From Curtobacterium sp. BH-2-1-1 (GTDB lineage Bacteria > Actinomycetota > Actinomycetes > Actinomycetales > Microbacteriaceae), in NCBI RefSeq assembly GCF_001806325.1, contig NZ_CP017580.1, positions 1,736,001 to 1,800,000 on the forward strand: 64,000 nucleotides of DNA. The letters are read 5' to 3'. Shown here piece after piece: positions 1-8,398 of this stretch; the first letter of the stretch is position 1, and each line of letters opens with the position of its first letter. A model generated the notes under the pieces. It was not told the DNA's origin, did not search any database, and was given only the letters and a program-made list of their open reading frames with translations. The translations under genes were made by a program, and so were the position numbers.

Positions 1-203
1 CCGAGCAGGAGAAGCTCGACTCGATCCGTCCGGACCTCTCCGGCGACGACATCATGCGCATCCTCGACATCCCGCCGGGGCGTGCCGTGGGCGAGGCCTA
101 CCGCTTCCTCCTCGAGGTGCGGATGGACGAGGGCCCCCTCGGGTCCGACGATGCCGAAGCGCGCCTGCGCGACTGGTGGGCCGCCCGCGACGCGACCGCC
201 TGA
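1..203 (+). CDS. cca: CCA tRNA nucleotidyltransferase, C-terminal fragment
   Basis: The last 66 codons of a gene that begins before the window, read in frame from base 3. CCA-adding enzymes add or repair the 3'-CCA end of tRNAs. The fragment shows the C-terminal pattern of the actinobacterial enzyme: RPDLSG, an IPPGRAVGEAY helix, FLLE, and a final acidic helix with WWAAR. The nucleotidyltransferase and HD-type catalytic parts lie outside. It is followed by a ~160-bp gap and then the ribosomal operon. Identity rests on this short tail, so it is probable rather than certain. Confidence 0.75.
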   Translation, partial: EQEKLDSIRPDLSGDDIMRILDIPPGRAVGEAYRFLLEVRMDEGPLGSDDAEARLRDWWAARDATA

Positions 204-305
204 CGGACGCGATCGGTTCTGCACAGCCGGTGGCGCGCCTCCAGGCCGTCCGCTAAGCTTGCCGGGTTGTCCGCACGCACACTGCGTGGCAGGACACATG
301 CATCA

Positions 306-352
306 ACCCTCCTGCCCCGAGAACTGCTCGGGGCCGCTGAGACCAGAGGAGG
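306..352 (+). promoter_or_regulatory. Putative bS6:bS18 autoregulatory leader hairpin
   Basis: Just upstream of rpsF a perfect 7-bp stem (CCCCGAG at 315-321, CTCGGGG at 327-333, loop AACTG) is followed immediately by CCG at 334-336. The flanking CCCTCCTG (307-314) can partly pair with the CAGAGGAGG (344-352) that contains the Shine-Dalgarno. A stem-loop followed by CCG, with an outer helix hiding the ribosome site, is the layout of the known bS6:bS18-binding leader. The structure is seen; the function is inferred. Confidence 0.5.
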
Positions 353-362
353 TGGGTTCCGC

Positions 363-740
363 ATGCACCAGTACGAACTGATGGCGATCCTCGACCCCGA
401 GATCGACGAGCGCACCGTCGCTCCCAGCCTGGACAAGTTCCTCGCTGTGATCCGCAACGACGGTGGCACCGTCGACAACGTGGACGTCTGGGGCCGTCGT
501 CGTCTCGCCTACGAGATCGCGAAGAAGTCCGAGGGCATCTACGCCGTCGTGGACTTCACGTCCACCCCCGAGGCCGCCAAGGAGCTGGACCGTCAGCTCG
601 GCCTCTCCGAGGCCGTGCTCCGCACGAAGGTCCTCCGCGCCGAAGAGGGCATCGCGCAGGTCGCCGCCCAGAAGCAGCGCGACGAGGCCCGCGCGGCCCG
701 CAAGGCCGCCAACGCAACCGCGACCGCGAGCGCCGAGTAA
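363..740 (+). CDS. rpsF: 30S ribosomal protein bS6
   Basis: A 125-residue protein of normal bS6 length, part of the small-subunit platform next to bS18. The N-terminus [16 protein letters not shown] and the central [18 protein letters not shown] are family hallmarks; the C-terminus is a charged Ala-rich tail. The ATG at 363 is chosen because AGAGGAGG lies ten bases upstream and the family begins here; longer upstream extensions match nothing. It is the first gene of rpsF-ssb-rpsR-rplI and is probably autoregulated through the leader hairpin. Confidence 0.97.
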   Translation: MHQYELMAILDPEIDERTVAPSLDKFLAVIRNDGGTVDNVDVWGRRRLAYEIAKKSEGIYAVVDFTSTPEAAKELDRQLGLSEAVLRTKVLRAEEGIAQVAAQKQRDEARAARKAANATATASAE

Positions 741-743
741 CCC

Positions 744-1313
744 GTGGCCGGCGAAACCGTCATCACGGTGGTGGGCAACCTCACCGCGGACCCGGAGCTG
801 CGGTACACGCAGAACGGGCTCGCCGTGGCGAACTTCACCATCGCGTCGACTCCTCGCACGTTCGACCGTCAGGCGAACGAGTGGAAGGACGGCGACGCGC
901 TGTTCCTCCGTGCGAGCGTCTGGCGCGAGTTCGCCGAGCACGTGGCGGGCTCGCTGACGAAGGGCTCGCGCGTCATCGCGCAGGGTCGTCTCCGTCAGCG
1001 CTCGTACCAGGACCGTGAGGGCCAGCAGCGCACGAGCATCGAGCTCGAGGTCGACGAGATCGGCCCGTCGCTGCGCTACGCGACCGCGCAGATCACCCGT
1101 GCTGCGGGTGGCTCCGGCGGCGGTCGTGGCCAGGTCGGTGGCGGCAACGCCCCGGCGGGCAACGGCGGCAACGGCGGCGGCTGGAACAACAACGGCGGCG
1201 GTCAGTCGGACGCGCCCTGGTCCCCCCAGGGTGGCCAGCAGGGCGGCAACGCACAGTCGAACGACGTGTGGAGCACCCCGGGCGGCACGTACGACGACGA
1301 GACCCCGTTCTGA
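744..1313 (+). CDS. ssb: Single-stranded DNA-binding protein
   Basis: A 189-residue SSB starting at GTG three bases after the rpsF stop. SSB coats single-stranded DNA in replication and repair and recruits partners through its tail. The OB-fold fills about residues 1-110 ([32 protein letters not shown]). A Gly/Asn/Gln-rich linker follows, then the acidic tip DDETPF, the canonical docking peptide. Its place between rpsF and rpsR is the usual bacterial order and couples SSB supply to ribosome synthesis. Confidence 0.97.
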   Translation: MAGETVITVVGNLTADPELRYTQNGLAVANFTIASTPRTFDRQANEWKDGDALFLRASVWREFAEHVAGSLTKGSRVIAQGRLRQRSYQDREGQQRTSIELEVDEIGPSLRYATAQITRAAGGSGGGRGQVGGGNAPAGNGGNGGGWNNNGGGQSDAPWSPQGGQQGGNAQSNDVWSTPGGTYDDETPF

Positions 1314-1360
1314 TCCTCCGCGGTTCAACGGACACAACTTCCACTTCTTAAGGACAAACA

Positions 1361-1618
1361 ATGGCTGGAAAGAGCACCGGCGATCGCCGGAAGCCTCGCG
1401 GTAAGGGCGGCAAGAACGCCGCTCCCGCGAAGTCGATCAAGGTCGGCGTCATCGACTACAAGGACGTCGCGACCCTTCGCAAGTTCATCTCGGAGCGTGG
1501 CAAGATCCGCGCCCGTCGCATCACCGGCGTCTCCGTCCAGGAGCAGCGCCTCATCGCCCGTGCCGTGAAGAACGCCCGTGAGATGGCGCTCCTCCCCTAC
1601 GCCGGCTCCGGCCGCTGA
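1361..1618 (+). CDS. rpsR: 30S ribosomal protein bS18 (cysteine-free form)
   Basis: An 85-residue bS18, partner of bS6 in the platform. Diagnostic segments are [26 protein letters not shown] and a C-terminal AREMALLPY. The CxxC zinc-binding pair found in many bS18 proteins is absent (Ala/Lys-rich instead), so this is the zinc-independent form although it sits in the main operon. It starts at ATG 1361 after AAGGACAA, 47 bp past ssb, with rplI 14 bp downstream. Confidence 0.97.
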   Translation: MAGKSTGDRRKPRGKGGKNAAPAKSIKVGVIDYKDVATLRKFISERGKIRARRITGVSVQEQRLIARAVKNAREMALLPYAGSGR

Positions 1619-1632
1619 TCGGAGGTCGACAC

Positions 1633-2085
1633 ATGTCGAAGCTCATCCTCACCCACGAGGTCTCCGGCCTCGGTTCCGCCGGTGACGTCGTCGACGTCAA
1701 GAACGGCTACGCCCGCAACTACCTGATCCCGCAGGGCTTCGCTGTCGCGTGGTCCAAGGGCGGCGAGAAGCAGGTCGAGTCGATCCGTGCGGCACGTGCC
1801 GCTCGCGAGCTCGCCACCATCGAAGAGGCACAGGACCTCAAGATGAAGCTCGAGAACGCGACCATCAAGCTGACCGTCAAGGCCGGCAAGGACGGTCGTC
1901 TGTTCGGCTCCGTCCGTCCGGGCGACGTCGCTGACGCCGTCCAGGCGCAGGGCGTCGGCTCGCTCGACAAGCGCAAGGTCGAGGTCCCCGCGACCATCAA
2001 GACCGTCGGTGACCACGAGGCCACCGTCCGTCTGCGCGAGGACATCACTGCCGTGATCTCGCTCCAGGTCGTCGCCGCCAAGTAA
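1633..2085 (+). CDS. rplI: 50S ribosomal protein bL9
   Basis: A 150-residue bL9 of normal length, which binds 23S rRNA near L1 and helps frame maintenance. The N-terminal domain has [33 protein letters not shown], then the long connecting helix and the C-terminal domain with [30 protein letters not shown] gives a strong ribosome site before the ATG. It is the last gene of the operon; a strong hairpin follows 23 bp after the stop. Confidence 0.97.
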   Translation: MSKLILTHEVSGLGSAGDVVDVKNGYARNYLIPQGFAVAWSKGGEKQVESIRAARAARELATIEEAQDLKMKLENATIKLTVKAGKDGRLFGSVRPGDVADAVQAQGVGSLDKRKVEVPATIKTVGDHEATVRLREDITAVISLQVVAAK

Positions 2086-2107
2086 CACTGGCTGCGGTCT
2101 TCCGCTC

Positions 2108-2145
2108 ACGACGGGCGGGTCTCCTCCGGGAGGCCCGCCCGTCGT
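2108..2145 (+). terminator. Intrinsic terminator after rplI
   Basis: A 17-bp stem (12 bp perfect, ACGACGGGCGGG with CCCGCCCGTCGT, then one wobble pair and four more pairs) around a TCCG tetraloop. There is no U-tract, which is common in high-GC actinobacteria. It separates the ribosomal operon from dnaB. Confidence 0.8.
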
Positions 2146-2255
2146 CGCGTTCCGGGGTCGTCGGTGGCGGTTCCGACCCAGGAGGCGCGGCTCGTCCCGC
2201 GCTGACCGGTTACTTCTCAGACAGGGTCGCGCTTGCTGGGAACGGCTTGGGAAAG

Positions 2256-2503
2256 TTGTCCTCAGGTTTCCGTTTGTCAACTGTTTTTACACAGGCGCAA
2301 CGGTCGGATCGGCAACCTTCAATGCGTACTTGAACCCCACTTCTCCACACATGGTGTGGAACACGAAACCCCAGGTCAAGCAGTCGAAAGTGTGTTCCCC
2401 AGCCCAGTTGTCCACACCCCTGTCCACAGTTGTCCACACAGCATCCCGGCGTGTTCCGCAGGCTCTCCACAGAGTTATCCACAAGGCCGTTTGCTGGGGA
2501 TAA
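2256..2503. other. Cluster of DnaA boxes in the rplI-dnaB intergenic region
   Basis: The 500-bp gap before dnaB holds three exact DnaA boxes: TTGTCCACA at 2408-2416 and 2430-2438, and TTATCCACA at 2475-2483. Near matches lie at 2256-2264 (TTGTCCTCA), 2341-2349 (TTCTCCACA), 2355-2363 (reverse), 2420-2428 (CTGTCCACA), 2463-2471 and 2495-2503 (reverse TTATCCCCA). The part from 2265 to 2345 is less GC-rich than its surroundings. DnaA could regulate dnaB here, be titrated here, or nucleate unwinding. No dnaA or dnaN is in the window to support an oriC call. Confidence 0.8.
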
Positions 2504-2644
2504 CTCTGTCCCCGTAGCTTGGCCCAGCGACTCGGCGATGTCGGTCGCCCGGGGTAGAACAGGGACGGTCGGTTCGTCACGGCCGCCGTCGGCGGACCCG
2601 TCGCAGCCACTGGACGAGCCGCCACTGAACAAAGAGGAGCAAGT

Positions 2645-4012
2645 GTGTCGATCGCGCATCTCGAACCCGCGCCGCAGGACTACGCGGATCGTGGTGGCGC
2701 GGAACGCACTCCCCCGCACGACATGCTCGCCGAGCAGTCGACGATCGGCGGCATGCTCCTGTCGAAGGACGCCGTGGCCGACGTCATCGAGACCGCTCGT
2801 GGCGTGGACTTCTACATCCCCAAGCACGAGGTCATCTTCGACGCGATCCTGTCCCTCTATTCGCACGGTGAACCGACCGACGTCATCGCCGTCACCGACG
2901 AGCTGACGAAGACCGGCCTGCTGTCCCGCGCCGGCGGCGCCGAGTACCTGCACAGCGTCACGAGCATGGTGCCCACCGCAGCGAACGCCGGGTACTACGC
3001 GGCGATCGTGGCGGAGAAGGCCGTGCTGCGCCGCCTGGTCGACGCGGGCACCCGCATCGTGCAGATGGGCTACGCGTCCGAGGGTGAGGTCACCGACCTC
3101 GTCAACAGCGCCCAGGCCGAGGTCTACAACGTCGCCGGTGGTGTCCAGACCGAGGACTACGTCCCCCTCACCGACGCCATCTCCGCCGCCCTCGACGAGA
3201 TCGAGGCTGCGAAGGGGCGCGACGGGCAGATGACCGGTGTCCCGACCGGCTTCGCCCAGCTCGACGGCCTCACGAACGGCTTCCACCCCGGGCAGCTCAT
3301 CATCATCGCCGCCCGACCGGCCCTCGGGAAGTCGACGCTCGCGCTCGACCTCTGCCGCGCGGCCGCCATCAAGCACAACGAGACCGCCGCGTTCTTCTCG
3401 CTCGAGATGGGTCGCGCCGAGATCGCGATGCGTCTGCTCTCCGCCGAGTCCAGTGTGCCGCTGCAGAACATGCGCAAGGGCACCGTGGACTCCCGCGACT
3501 GGACGACGATCGCGCAGACCCGTGGTCGGATCAACGACGCGCCGTTCTTCATCGACGACTCCCCCAACATGACGCTCGTCGAGATCCGGGCGAAGTGCCG
3601 GCGCCTCAAGCAGCAGCACAACCTCCGCATGGTCGTCATCGACTACCTGCAGCTCATGACCTCGGGCAAGAAGGTCGAGTCCCGCCAGCAAGAGGTCTCC
3701 GAGTTCTCACGTGCGCTGAAGCTCATGGCGAAGGAGCTCCAGGTCCCCGTCGTCGCACTGTCGCAGCTGAACCGCGGTCCCGAGCAGCGTGCCGACAAGA
3801 AGCCCCAGATCTCCGACCTGCGTGAGTCCGGGTCGATCGAGCAGGACGCCGACATGGTCATCCTGCTGCACCGCGAGTCGGCGTACGAGAAGGACAACCC
3901 GCGGCAGGGTGAGGCGGACCTCATCGTGGCGAAGCACCGCAACGGGCCGACGGACACGATCACGGTGGCGTTCCACGGGATGTTCTCGAGGTTCGTGGAC
4001 ATGCCGCAGTAA
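2645..4012 (+). CDS. dnaB: Replicative DNA helicase DnaB
   Basis: A 455-residue hexameric 5'-3' helicase of the replication fork. The N-terminal helical domain (EQSTIGGMLL, HEVIFDAI) spans about 25-125. The RecA-like domain begins at TGFAQLD (201) with the Walker A loop ARPALGKST at 223-231, then FFSLEM, VVIDYLQLM and LSQLNRG. It starts at GTG 2645 behind AGAGGAG. There is no intein, unlike many actinobacterial dnaB genes. The DnaA-box cluster upstream suggests DnaA-linked expression. Confidence 0.97.
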   Translation: MSIAHLEPAPQDYADRGGAERTPPHDMLAEQSTIGGMLLSKDAVADVIETARGVDFYIPKHEVIFDAILSLYSHGEPTDVIAVTDELTKTGLLSRAGGAEYLHSVTSMVPTAANAGYYAAIVAEKAVLRRLVDAGTRIVQMGYASEGEVTDLVNSAQAEVYNVAGGVQTEDYVPLTDAISAALDEIEAAKGRDGQMTGVPTGFAQLDGLTNGFHPGQLIIIAARPALGKSTLALDLCRAAAIKHNETAAFFSLEMGRAEIAMRLLSAESSVPLQNMRKGTVDSRDWTTIAQTRGRINDAPFFIDDSPNMTLVEIRAKCRRLKQQHNLRMVVIDYLQLMTSGKKVESRQQEVSEFSRALKLMAKELQVPVVALSQLNRGPEQRADKKPQISDLRESGSIEQDADMVILLHRESAYEKDNPRQGEADLIVAKHRNGPTDTITVAFHGMFSRFVDMPQ

Positions 4013-4228
4013 CGCGTTTGTCGTGCGAGCGCTCACGGGAGGTGTCGGATTCGCAGCAATACTGTCGCGAGGGTCCAAGTTGACGGTAGCTCCGTCGCTA
4101 AAACGGTCTTGCCGCTCGATCAGTAGTTGCCCCGAGACATTGCGTGCAGTGCGGCAGATCCGACGCGGCGGCTCGATCGCTCGCTTCGGGAGGGCGTCCG
4201 TCCGATCCATCCACGACCGAGAAGGCCG

Positions 4229-5005
4229 ATGAACAGAACCGCGCAGCAGCCCAATCAGATGATCAAAGTCGTCTACTTCGACGAGCAGTCGGCGTCCGAC
4301 TACCTCGACATCACCGCCGGGGGCAAGGAAGTCACGACCAGCGAAGCCGTAAGGAAGCGGATGGCCGCGACGGAAGCGAAGGTGAGCGCGAAACTCGTCG
4401 CCAAGCTCAGCTGGCTCCCGTTCCTCGGAGCGTCAGCAGACGTTGGTGCCGGAGTGAGTGTCGCTCAGTCGAACCAAGGCATCCTCTCCAAGACCCTGTC
4501 GAATACGATCCTCACCGACTACCTCGAACAGATGGTGGAAGACGACCGGATCGAGCAGCTTGACGGGATCCGCGTCAGCGCGCCCGAGGGATCCATGGCG
4601 CACACGAAGATGTTCACGCCGTACTTGATGATCATGGATACCAAGGGATCAGGAGTTGACCTGGCGCGGCTTGATGAAGCACTCGCTACCGCGAAGGGCT
4701 ACTACGAGATGCTCGGTCAGAGCGTGCAGCGCACGGAACGCTGTGTGCTGCGGTTCAACCTGCAGGCGTTCCGAAACAATTACGGCCTCACCGATCTGGC
4801 ACGGATGCAGTTGGTGTTCCACGGGGTTCTCGTCGGCACGACGGACGAAGCGTCGCTGTCGATGGAGGCCGAAATGTCGCAGCAGTCCCCGGTGCCGCCA
4901 AAACTGACGGCGGAGGACATCATCGACGACGCAGCAGGTGACACCAGCGTGGCGCGACTCAAGGTGTTCGACGTGATCTTCGCGGGGGTGCAGCATGGCA
5001 GCTGA
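4229..5005 (+). CDS. DUF6414-like protein of unknown function
   Basis: A 258-residue protein starting MNRTAQQPNQMIKVVYFDEQ; MIKVV at 4259 is an alternative start. The opening (VVYFDEQSASDYLDI) and overall layout resemble DUF6414 proteins, assigned from memory without a search. Residues 60-90 are Ala/Gly-rich and may pack against a membrane, but no convincing transmembrane helix is seen. The rest is soluble alpha/beta. The gene overlaps the next by 11 bp (5005 against 4995), so the two are translationally coupled and probably act together. Function is unknown. Its place behind dnaB at the start of an accessory stretch suggests recent acquisition. Confidence 0.75.
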   Translation: MNRTAQQPNQMIKVVYFDEQSASDYLDITAGGKEVTTSEAVRKRMAATEAKVSAKLVAKLSWLPFLGASADVGAGVSVAQSNQGILSKTLSNTILTDYLEQMVEDDRIEQLDGIRVSAPEGSMAHTKMFTPYLMIMDTKGSGVDLARLDEALATAKGYYEMLGQSVQRTERCVLRFNLQAFRNNYGLTDLARMQLVFHGVLVGTTDEASLSMEAEMSQQSPVPPKLTAEDIIDDAAGDTSVARLKVFDVIFAGVQHGS

Positions 5006-6170
5006 TGTCGAAGTCGTCATCTGCTACGGCCCACTCGACTGGTTCACCGGCATCCTCGACGGTGAGGACCACGAGAGCTTGCTCACCCTGATGCTCGAAG
5101 AGGACACGGTGCGCCGGCAGTTGGTCGTCACGAATCCTTCTGCTGAGCCAGCAGTCGCCGACGTCCCGCCGCGACCGGCACTGGTGTCGATGACGTCGGG
5201 CGAGTACGCGAGCTTGCGAGAACATGTCATCACGAACTTCGCGTGGGAAGTGAGCCGGCTCAACCCTAGGAAGCTGGTCGTTCAGAACCCACCGGCGCCA
5301 GTTCGGGATCAACTGCAGAGGACCTTTCCAACCACGACCGTCGAAGAGTTCACCTACCCAGCGCTGACCGTTGAGCAGCTTCTGCAGATTCACGATAACT
5401 TCGATTCGGCAGTGGTCGGCCAGACGCAGGCGAAGGCTCAGCTCCTTTCGGCACTGTACAAGCTGACGACGCCCGGTCGGACAGCCCCGGTCGTGGTCAT
5501 GTTCTACGGCCCATCGGGAGTCGGGAAGACCGAGACCGCCCAGTTCGTGAACAGAGTCGCGAAGGGCACACTGCTCCGCAAGCAGTTCTCAATGTTTCAC
5601 TCGGAGAAGTTCGCGTCGTACCTTTTTGGTGCCTCCCACTCCGAGCCCTCACTTGCCCGCGACCTCCTTGACCGGGAGCCTGGCGTGATCCTCATCGACG
5701 AGTTCGACAAAGCCAACCCGATGTTCCACAGCGCCTTCTACGAACTGTTCGACGGCGGCGCGTTCGAGGACAAGAACTACCGGGTCAACGTCGGGCCCGC
5801 GTTGATCGTGTGCACCTCGAACTGGGCAACTGAAGCCGAGGTTCAGGAGGCGCTTGGCGACGCGCTCTTCTCCAGATTCGACGCAGCGATTGAGTTCACC
5901 ACGCTGACTGAGGTGGAGACCATCACCGTGATCGATCGGATGATCGACAGGCGGTTTGACAAGTCATCAGACCCGCGGATGGCGGATCTGAACTCCGAAG
6001 AACTCCGCGGCAAGCTGCACCGAGCCGCGACACAGTCCCCGAACATCCGCCAGCTCGCGAAATTGGTCGACGAGGTGATCGCCAGGTCGCTCGTGCGCAA
6101 TTTGCTCGCAGCCTCTCGTCAAGCTGCCGACGACGACCCGAGGGACGGCGTCCCGCCGCCCTCGGACTGA
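4995..6170 (+). CDS. Clp/HSP100-type AAA+ ATPase
   Basis: A 391-residue ATPase. Residues 1-130 form an N-terminal domain I do not recognise. From about 135 the sequence matches the second AAA+ domain of ClpA/ClpB proteins: VVGQTQAKAQL, Walker A GPSGVGKTE (172-180), Walker B VILIDEFDK (231-239), sensor-1 VCTSNW, then an arginine-finger region (LFSRFDA) and a C-terminal lid. It lacks the first AAA+ ring and a ClpP-docking loop, so it is not a housekeeping unfoldase. It overlaps the DUF6414-like gene, its likely substrate or partner. Physiological role is unknown; defence or stress remodelling is inference. Confidence 0.85.
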   Translation: MAADVEVVICYGPLDWFTGILDGEDHESLLTLMLEEDTVRRQLVVTNPSAEPAVADVPPRPALVSMTSGEYASLREHVITNFAWEVSRLNPRKLVVQNPPAPVRDQLQRTFPTTTVEEFTYPALTVEQLLQIHDNFDSAVVGQTQAKAQLLSALYKLTTPGRTAPVVVMFYGPSGVGKTETAQFVNRVAKGTLLRKQFSMFHSEKFASYLFGASHSEPSLARDLLDREPGVILIDEFDKANPMFHSAFYELFDGGAFEDKNYRVNVGPALIVCTSNWATEAEVQEALGDALFSRFDAAIEFTTLTEVETITVIDRMIDRRFDKSSDPRMADLNSEELRGKLHRAATQSPNIRQLAKLVDEVIARSLVRNLLAASRQAADDDPRDGVPPPSD

Positions 6171-6570
6171 CAGCCGCAGGCCCTGCATGCCAAGGGCGAC
6201 AGTCCGCCGGCGTGCATGTGGGTATCCCCGCTCGGATTTCGACGCTGACCCGGCGCATCACGATGCGCGTGGTCCCCACAAGTCGAGGGCGATCCAAGCT
6301 CGAGGATCATGCGGATGCAGACTCGCCAAGATAGGCGCCTCGGTGCCGGTGATGCGTCGTTGGGGCGATGTCGTGGCACCCGGCCCTCTCGTGTGTGCCG
6401 CAGGCAAGCAGCTCTCCCACTGCTTCTGTCCGAGGAAGGTGCGAGTCGTCGGACTACCGGGATCGCGAAGGTGGCGGTGAGACAGACACGACTAGCAGTG
6501 CGCGAGCAAGGGGGGTAGGTTGCACTGGGTTGCGGAGGCGGGGCCGCCAGGTCCGAGCGAAGCGGACGTG
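6171..6570. other. Non-coding gap, no recognisable feature
   Basis: About 400 bp between the AAA+ gene and the operator of the XRE-ImmA gene. Reading frames are short and lack family character. I see no tRNA, clear terminator or repeat. Confidence 0.5.
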
Positions 6571-6591
6571 CAGTTTCCGATTTCGAAACTG
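6571..6591. promoter_or_regulatory. Inverted-repeat operator of the XRE-ImmA gene
   Basis: CAGTTTC (6571-6577) and GAAACTG (6585-6591) form a perfect 7-bp inverted repeat with a 7-bp spacer, ending 15 bp before the start codon of the XRE regulator. Position and symmetry fit autoregulation by its own HTH domain (inference). Confidence 0.6.
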
Positions 6592-6606
6592 TGGTACTTT
6601 GACCGC

Positions 6607-7845
6607 ATGTCTGATTTGGGTGCCTCGATCCGGGCCGCCCGCGTTGCGATCGACCTGGAAGCCCAGGATCTCGCCCAGCGGCTCGGCATGACGAAGTCCC
6701 AGATATCAAAGATCGAGTCGGGAGACCGGGCGGTCAAGGCTGGCGAAGTCATCGACATCGCAGAGGCGCTCGGGGTGTCGCCGATGGCGCTGCTCCGGCC
6801 GTCGTCGACCTCAGCGCAGGTGGCGTTGGCGGCGCGAACGGTGGAGTCCACCTCTGTTCAGAGCAGCCCTCTCATGGATCGCCTCCGGGGGCTCGTGGAC
6901 CTTGTTGAGCTGATGCCGACTGCGCCACGGTCGCGAGGCGCTTGGTTGTCGAAGCCACCCGCGCAGATCGATCAGGCGAATTTTGTGAGGTCCTCGTCAG
7001 CTCTCGCCCAATGGGCGCGACTGTCGCTCGGCCGCGTCGAAGCCGGAGCCTCGCGCTTCGCGTCTCTCGCGTCGGCTCTGAGCAAGAACCTCGGCGTCGA
7101 CGTCCTCGTCGAGCGGTTCCATGATCCGGCCACTGGTGAGCCCGATCCAGTACTTGGCGGTGCCGTGGTTCACGACGAGCTGCATCTGATAGCAGTGAAC
7201 GCGACGTCGATCAGATCACGAGCGCTGTTCACACTCGCGCACGAACTCGGACATGTTCTGCAAGGCGACGGTGTGCGTGTGTCCCAGGACGCGAATTTCG
7301 CTGCAACCTCCCCGGAAGAGCGGTTCGCGAACGCTTTTGCGGCGGCCCTGTTGTTGCCAGACGACGAGGTGCACGCGGTGCTCGCCACACATGGCCAGTA
7401 TCTCCCCGACACAGTCGCGGCCATCATGCGCGATTACGACGTGTCGAAGCAGACAGCTGTCTATCGACTCCACAATCTCGGGCTGATGAACTGGCAGAAC
7501 CGAGACCGGCTCCTGAACTTTCGCCCTTACGAATTCGCTGGCATCATCCGCGACCCCGGTCTGAGCGACTATGCGACCCGTGGCGGCCGCGATTATCTCG
7601 CAGACCGAGTGGTCCAGCCCGATTCGATGATCGAACGCGGCATCGCGGCATACACGGCCGGGATCATCGGCTCGGCGCCACTAGCGAGTCTTTTGGGTAT
7701 TTCGGTCGAAGAAGCCATCGATCTGCACGGTGGCACCGCCCTAAACGAGCAGGTCAATGAACTCGCGTCGGTTGACCCGACGGTGCTGATGGCCGCCGAG
7801 ACGGCAGAACCACTCCCCGACGCATACGAAGACACGCCCGCCTAG
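6607..7845 (+). CDS. XRE-family regulator with ImmA/IrrE metallopeptidase domain
   Basis: A 412-residue two-domain protein. Residues 5-60 form an XRE HTH (SIRAARVAIDLEAQDLAQRLG, SQISKIESG). Residues 190-260 contain a zinc peptidase core with HELGH at 212-216 and a downstream helix SPEERFANAFAAALL with the likely third ligand. This XRE-COG2856 fusion was proposed as an antitoxin or stress-cleaved regulator in toxin-antitoxin-like loci. ATG 6607 is chosen because the HTH starts at once and a dyad lies just upstream. The PIN-like gene starts 7 bp after its stop, making a two-gene operon. Confidence 0.9.
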   Translation: MSDLGASIRAARVAIDLEAQDLAQRLGMTKSQISKIESGDRAVKAGEVIDIAEALGVSPMALLRPSSTSAQVALAARTVESTSVQSSPLMDRLRGLVDLVELMPTAPRSRGAWLSKPPAQIDQANFVRSSSALAQWARLSLGRVEAGASRFASLASALSKNLGVDVLVERFHDPATGEPDPVLGGAVVHDELHLIAVNATSIRSRALFTLAHELGHVLQGDGVRVSQDANFAATSPEERFANAFAAALLLPDDEVHAVLATHGQYLPDTVAAIMRDYDVSKQTAVYRLHNLGLMNWQNRDRLLNFRPYEFAGIIRDPGLSDYATRGGRDYLADRVVQPDSMIERGIAAYTAGIIGSAPLASLLGISVEEAIDLHGGTALNEQVNELASVDPTVLMAAETAEPLPDAYEDTPA

Positions 7846-7852
7846 GTCAGCC

Positions 7853-8398
7853 GTGCCCTTACCCTCCGAGACCTCTGTCATCTACGACACGGTCACTCTC
7901 CACCACTTCGCTGCAGCTGACCGCTTCGACATCCTGCGGGAACTGCACATGCACCGGCCAATCCCCCGTTGGGTGGCATCCGGAAAGAACGAGGTGGAGG
8001 ACGGCCTCAACCACATCGACTCCAGGCAACGCAGCCAGCTGATTCTCGCGCAGACATGGTTCGACGTACCGGGCGACGCCGATGCGGCGGAGACCCTCGA
8101 ACTCCAGATCGCAATCTCCGAACCCGGCGAGTTGCAGAAGTACAAGAAAAAGAACCTGGGTGAGGCCGAAGCTATCGTCCTCGCGAAGGCGACCGGCGCA
8201 ATCCTCGTGACCGACGATAACGGTGCTTACGACTTCGCATCGAAAGCGCAGCAGCTCGGACCAGGCCGAGTCTTCGACGCGTGCCAGTTGCTTGATCAAG
8301 CGGTCATCGATGGGTACATCGTTGATGGTGTGCGGTGGGACGTCCATCGTGCGGTGCGGGACGCTAACCGCGAGATGCACTGCAAATGCAAGTTCTAA
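7853..8398 (+). CDS. PIN-like domain protein, putative toxin
   Basis: A 181-residue protein with a GTG start, 7 bp behind the XRE-ImmA gene. The acidic pattern of a PIN nuclease is visible: an N-terminal Asp after a strand (SVIYDTVTL), a Glu helix (KNEVEDG), LGEAEAIVLAKATG, and VTDDNGAYDFA. PIN proteins are usually ribonucleases, and pairing with an XRE-COG2856 partner is a known toxin-antitoxin-like arrangement. The C-terminus MHCKCKF carries two cysteines. Toxicity is inferred from family and context. Confidence 0.75.
   Translation: MPLPSETSVIYDTVTLHHFAAADRFDILRELHMHRPIPRWVASGKNEVEDGLNHIDSRQRSQLILAQTWFDVPGDADAAETLELQIAISEPGELQKYKKKNLGEAEAIVLAKATGAILVTDDNGAYDFASKAQQLGPGRVFDACQLLDQAVIDGYIVDGVRWDVHRAVRDANREMHCKCKF

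Noticed and set aside
303..1361. 352-residue minus-strand open frame over rpsF and ssb
   Set aside because: Shadow of the real genes on the other strand; Val/Arg/Leu-rich composition with no motif, and the plus-strand products are certain.
2146..2644. Chromosomal origin oriC
   Set aside because: DnaA boxes are present but dnaA and dnaN are not in the window, and no GC-skew calculation could be made. Reported as a box cluster only.
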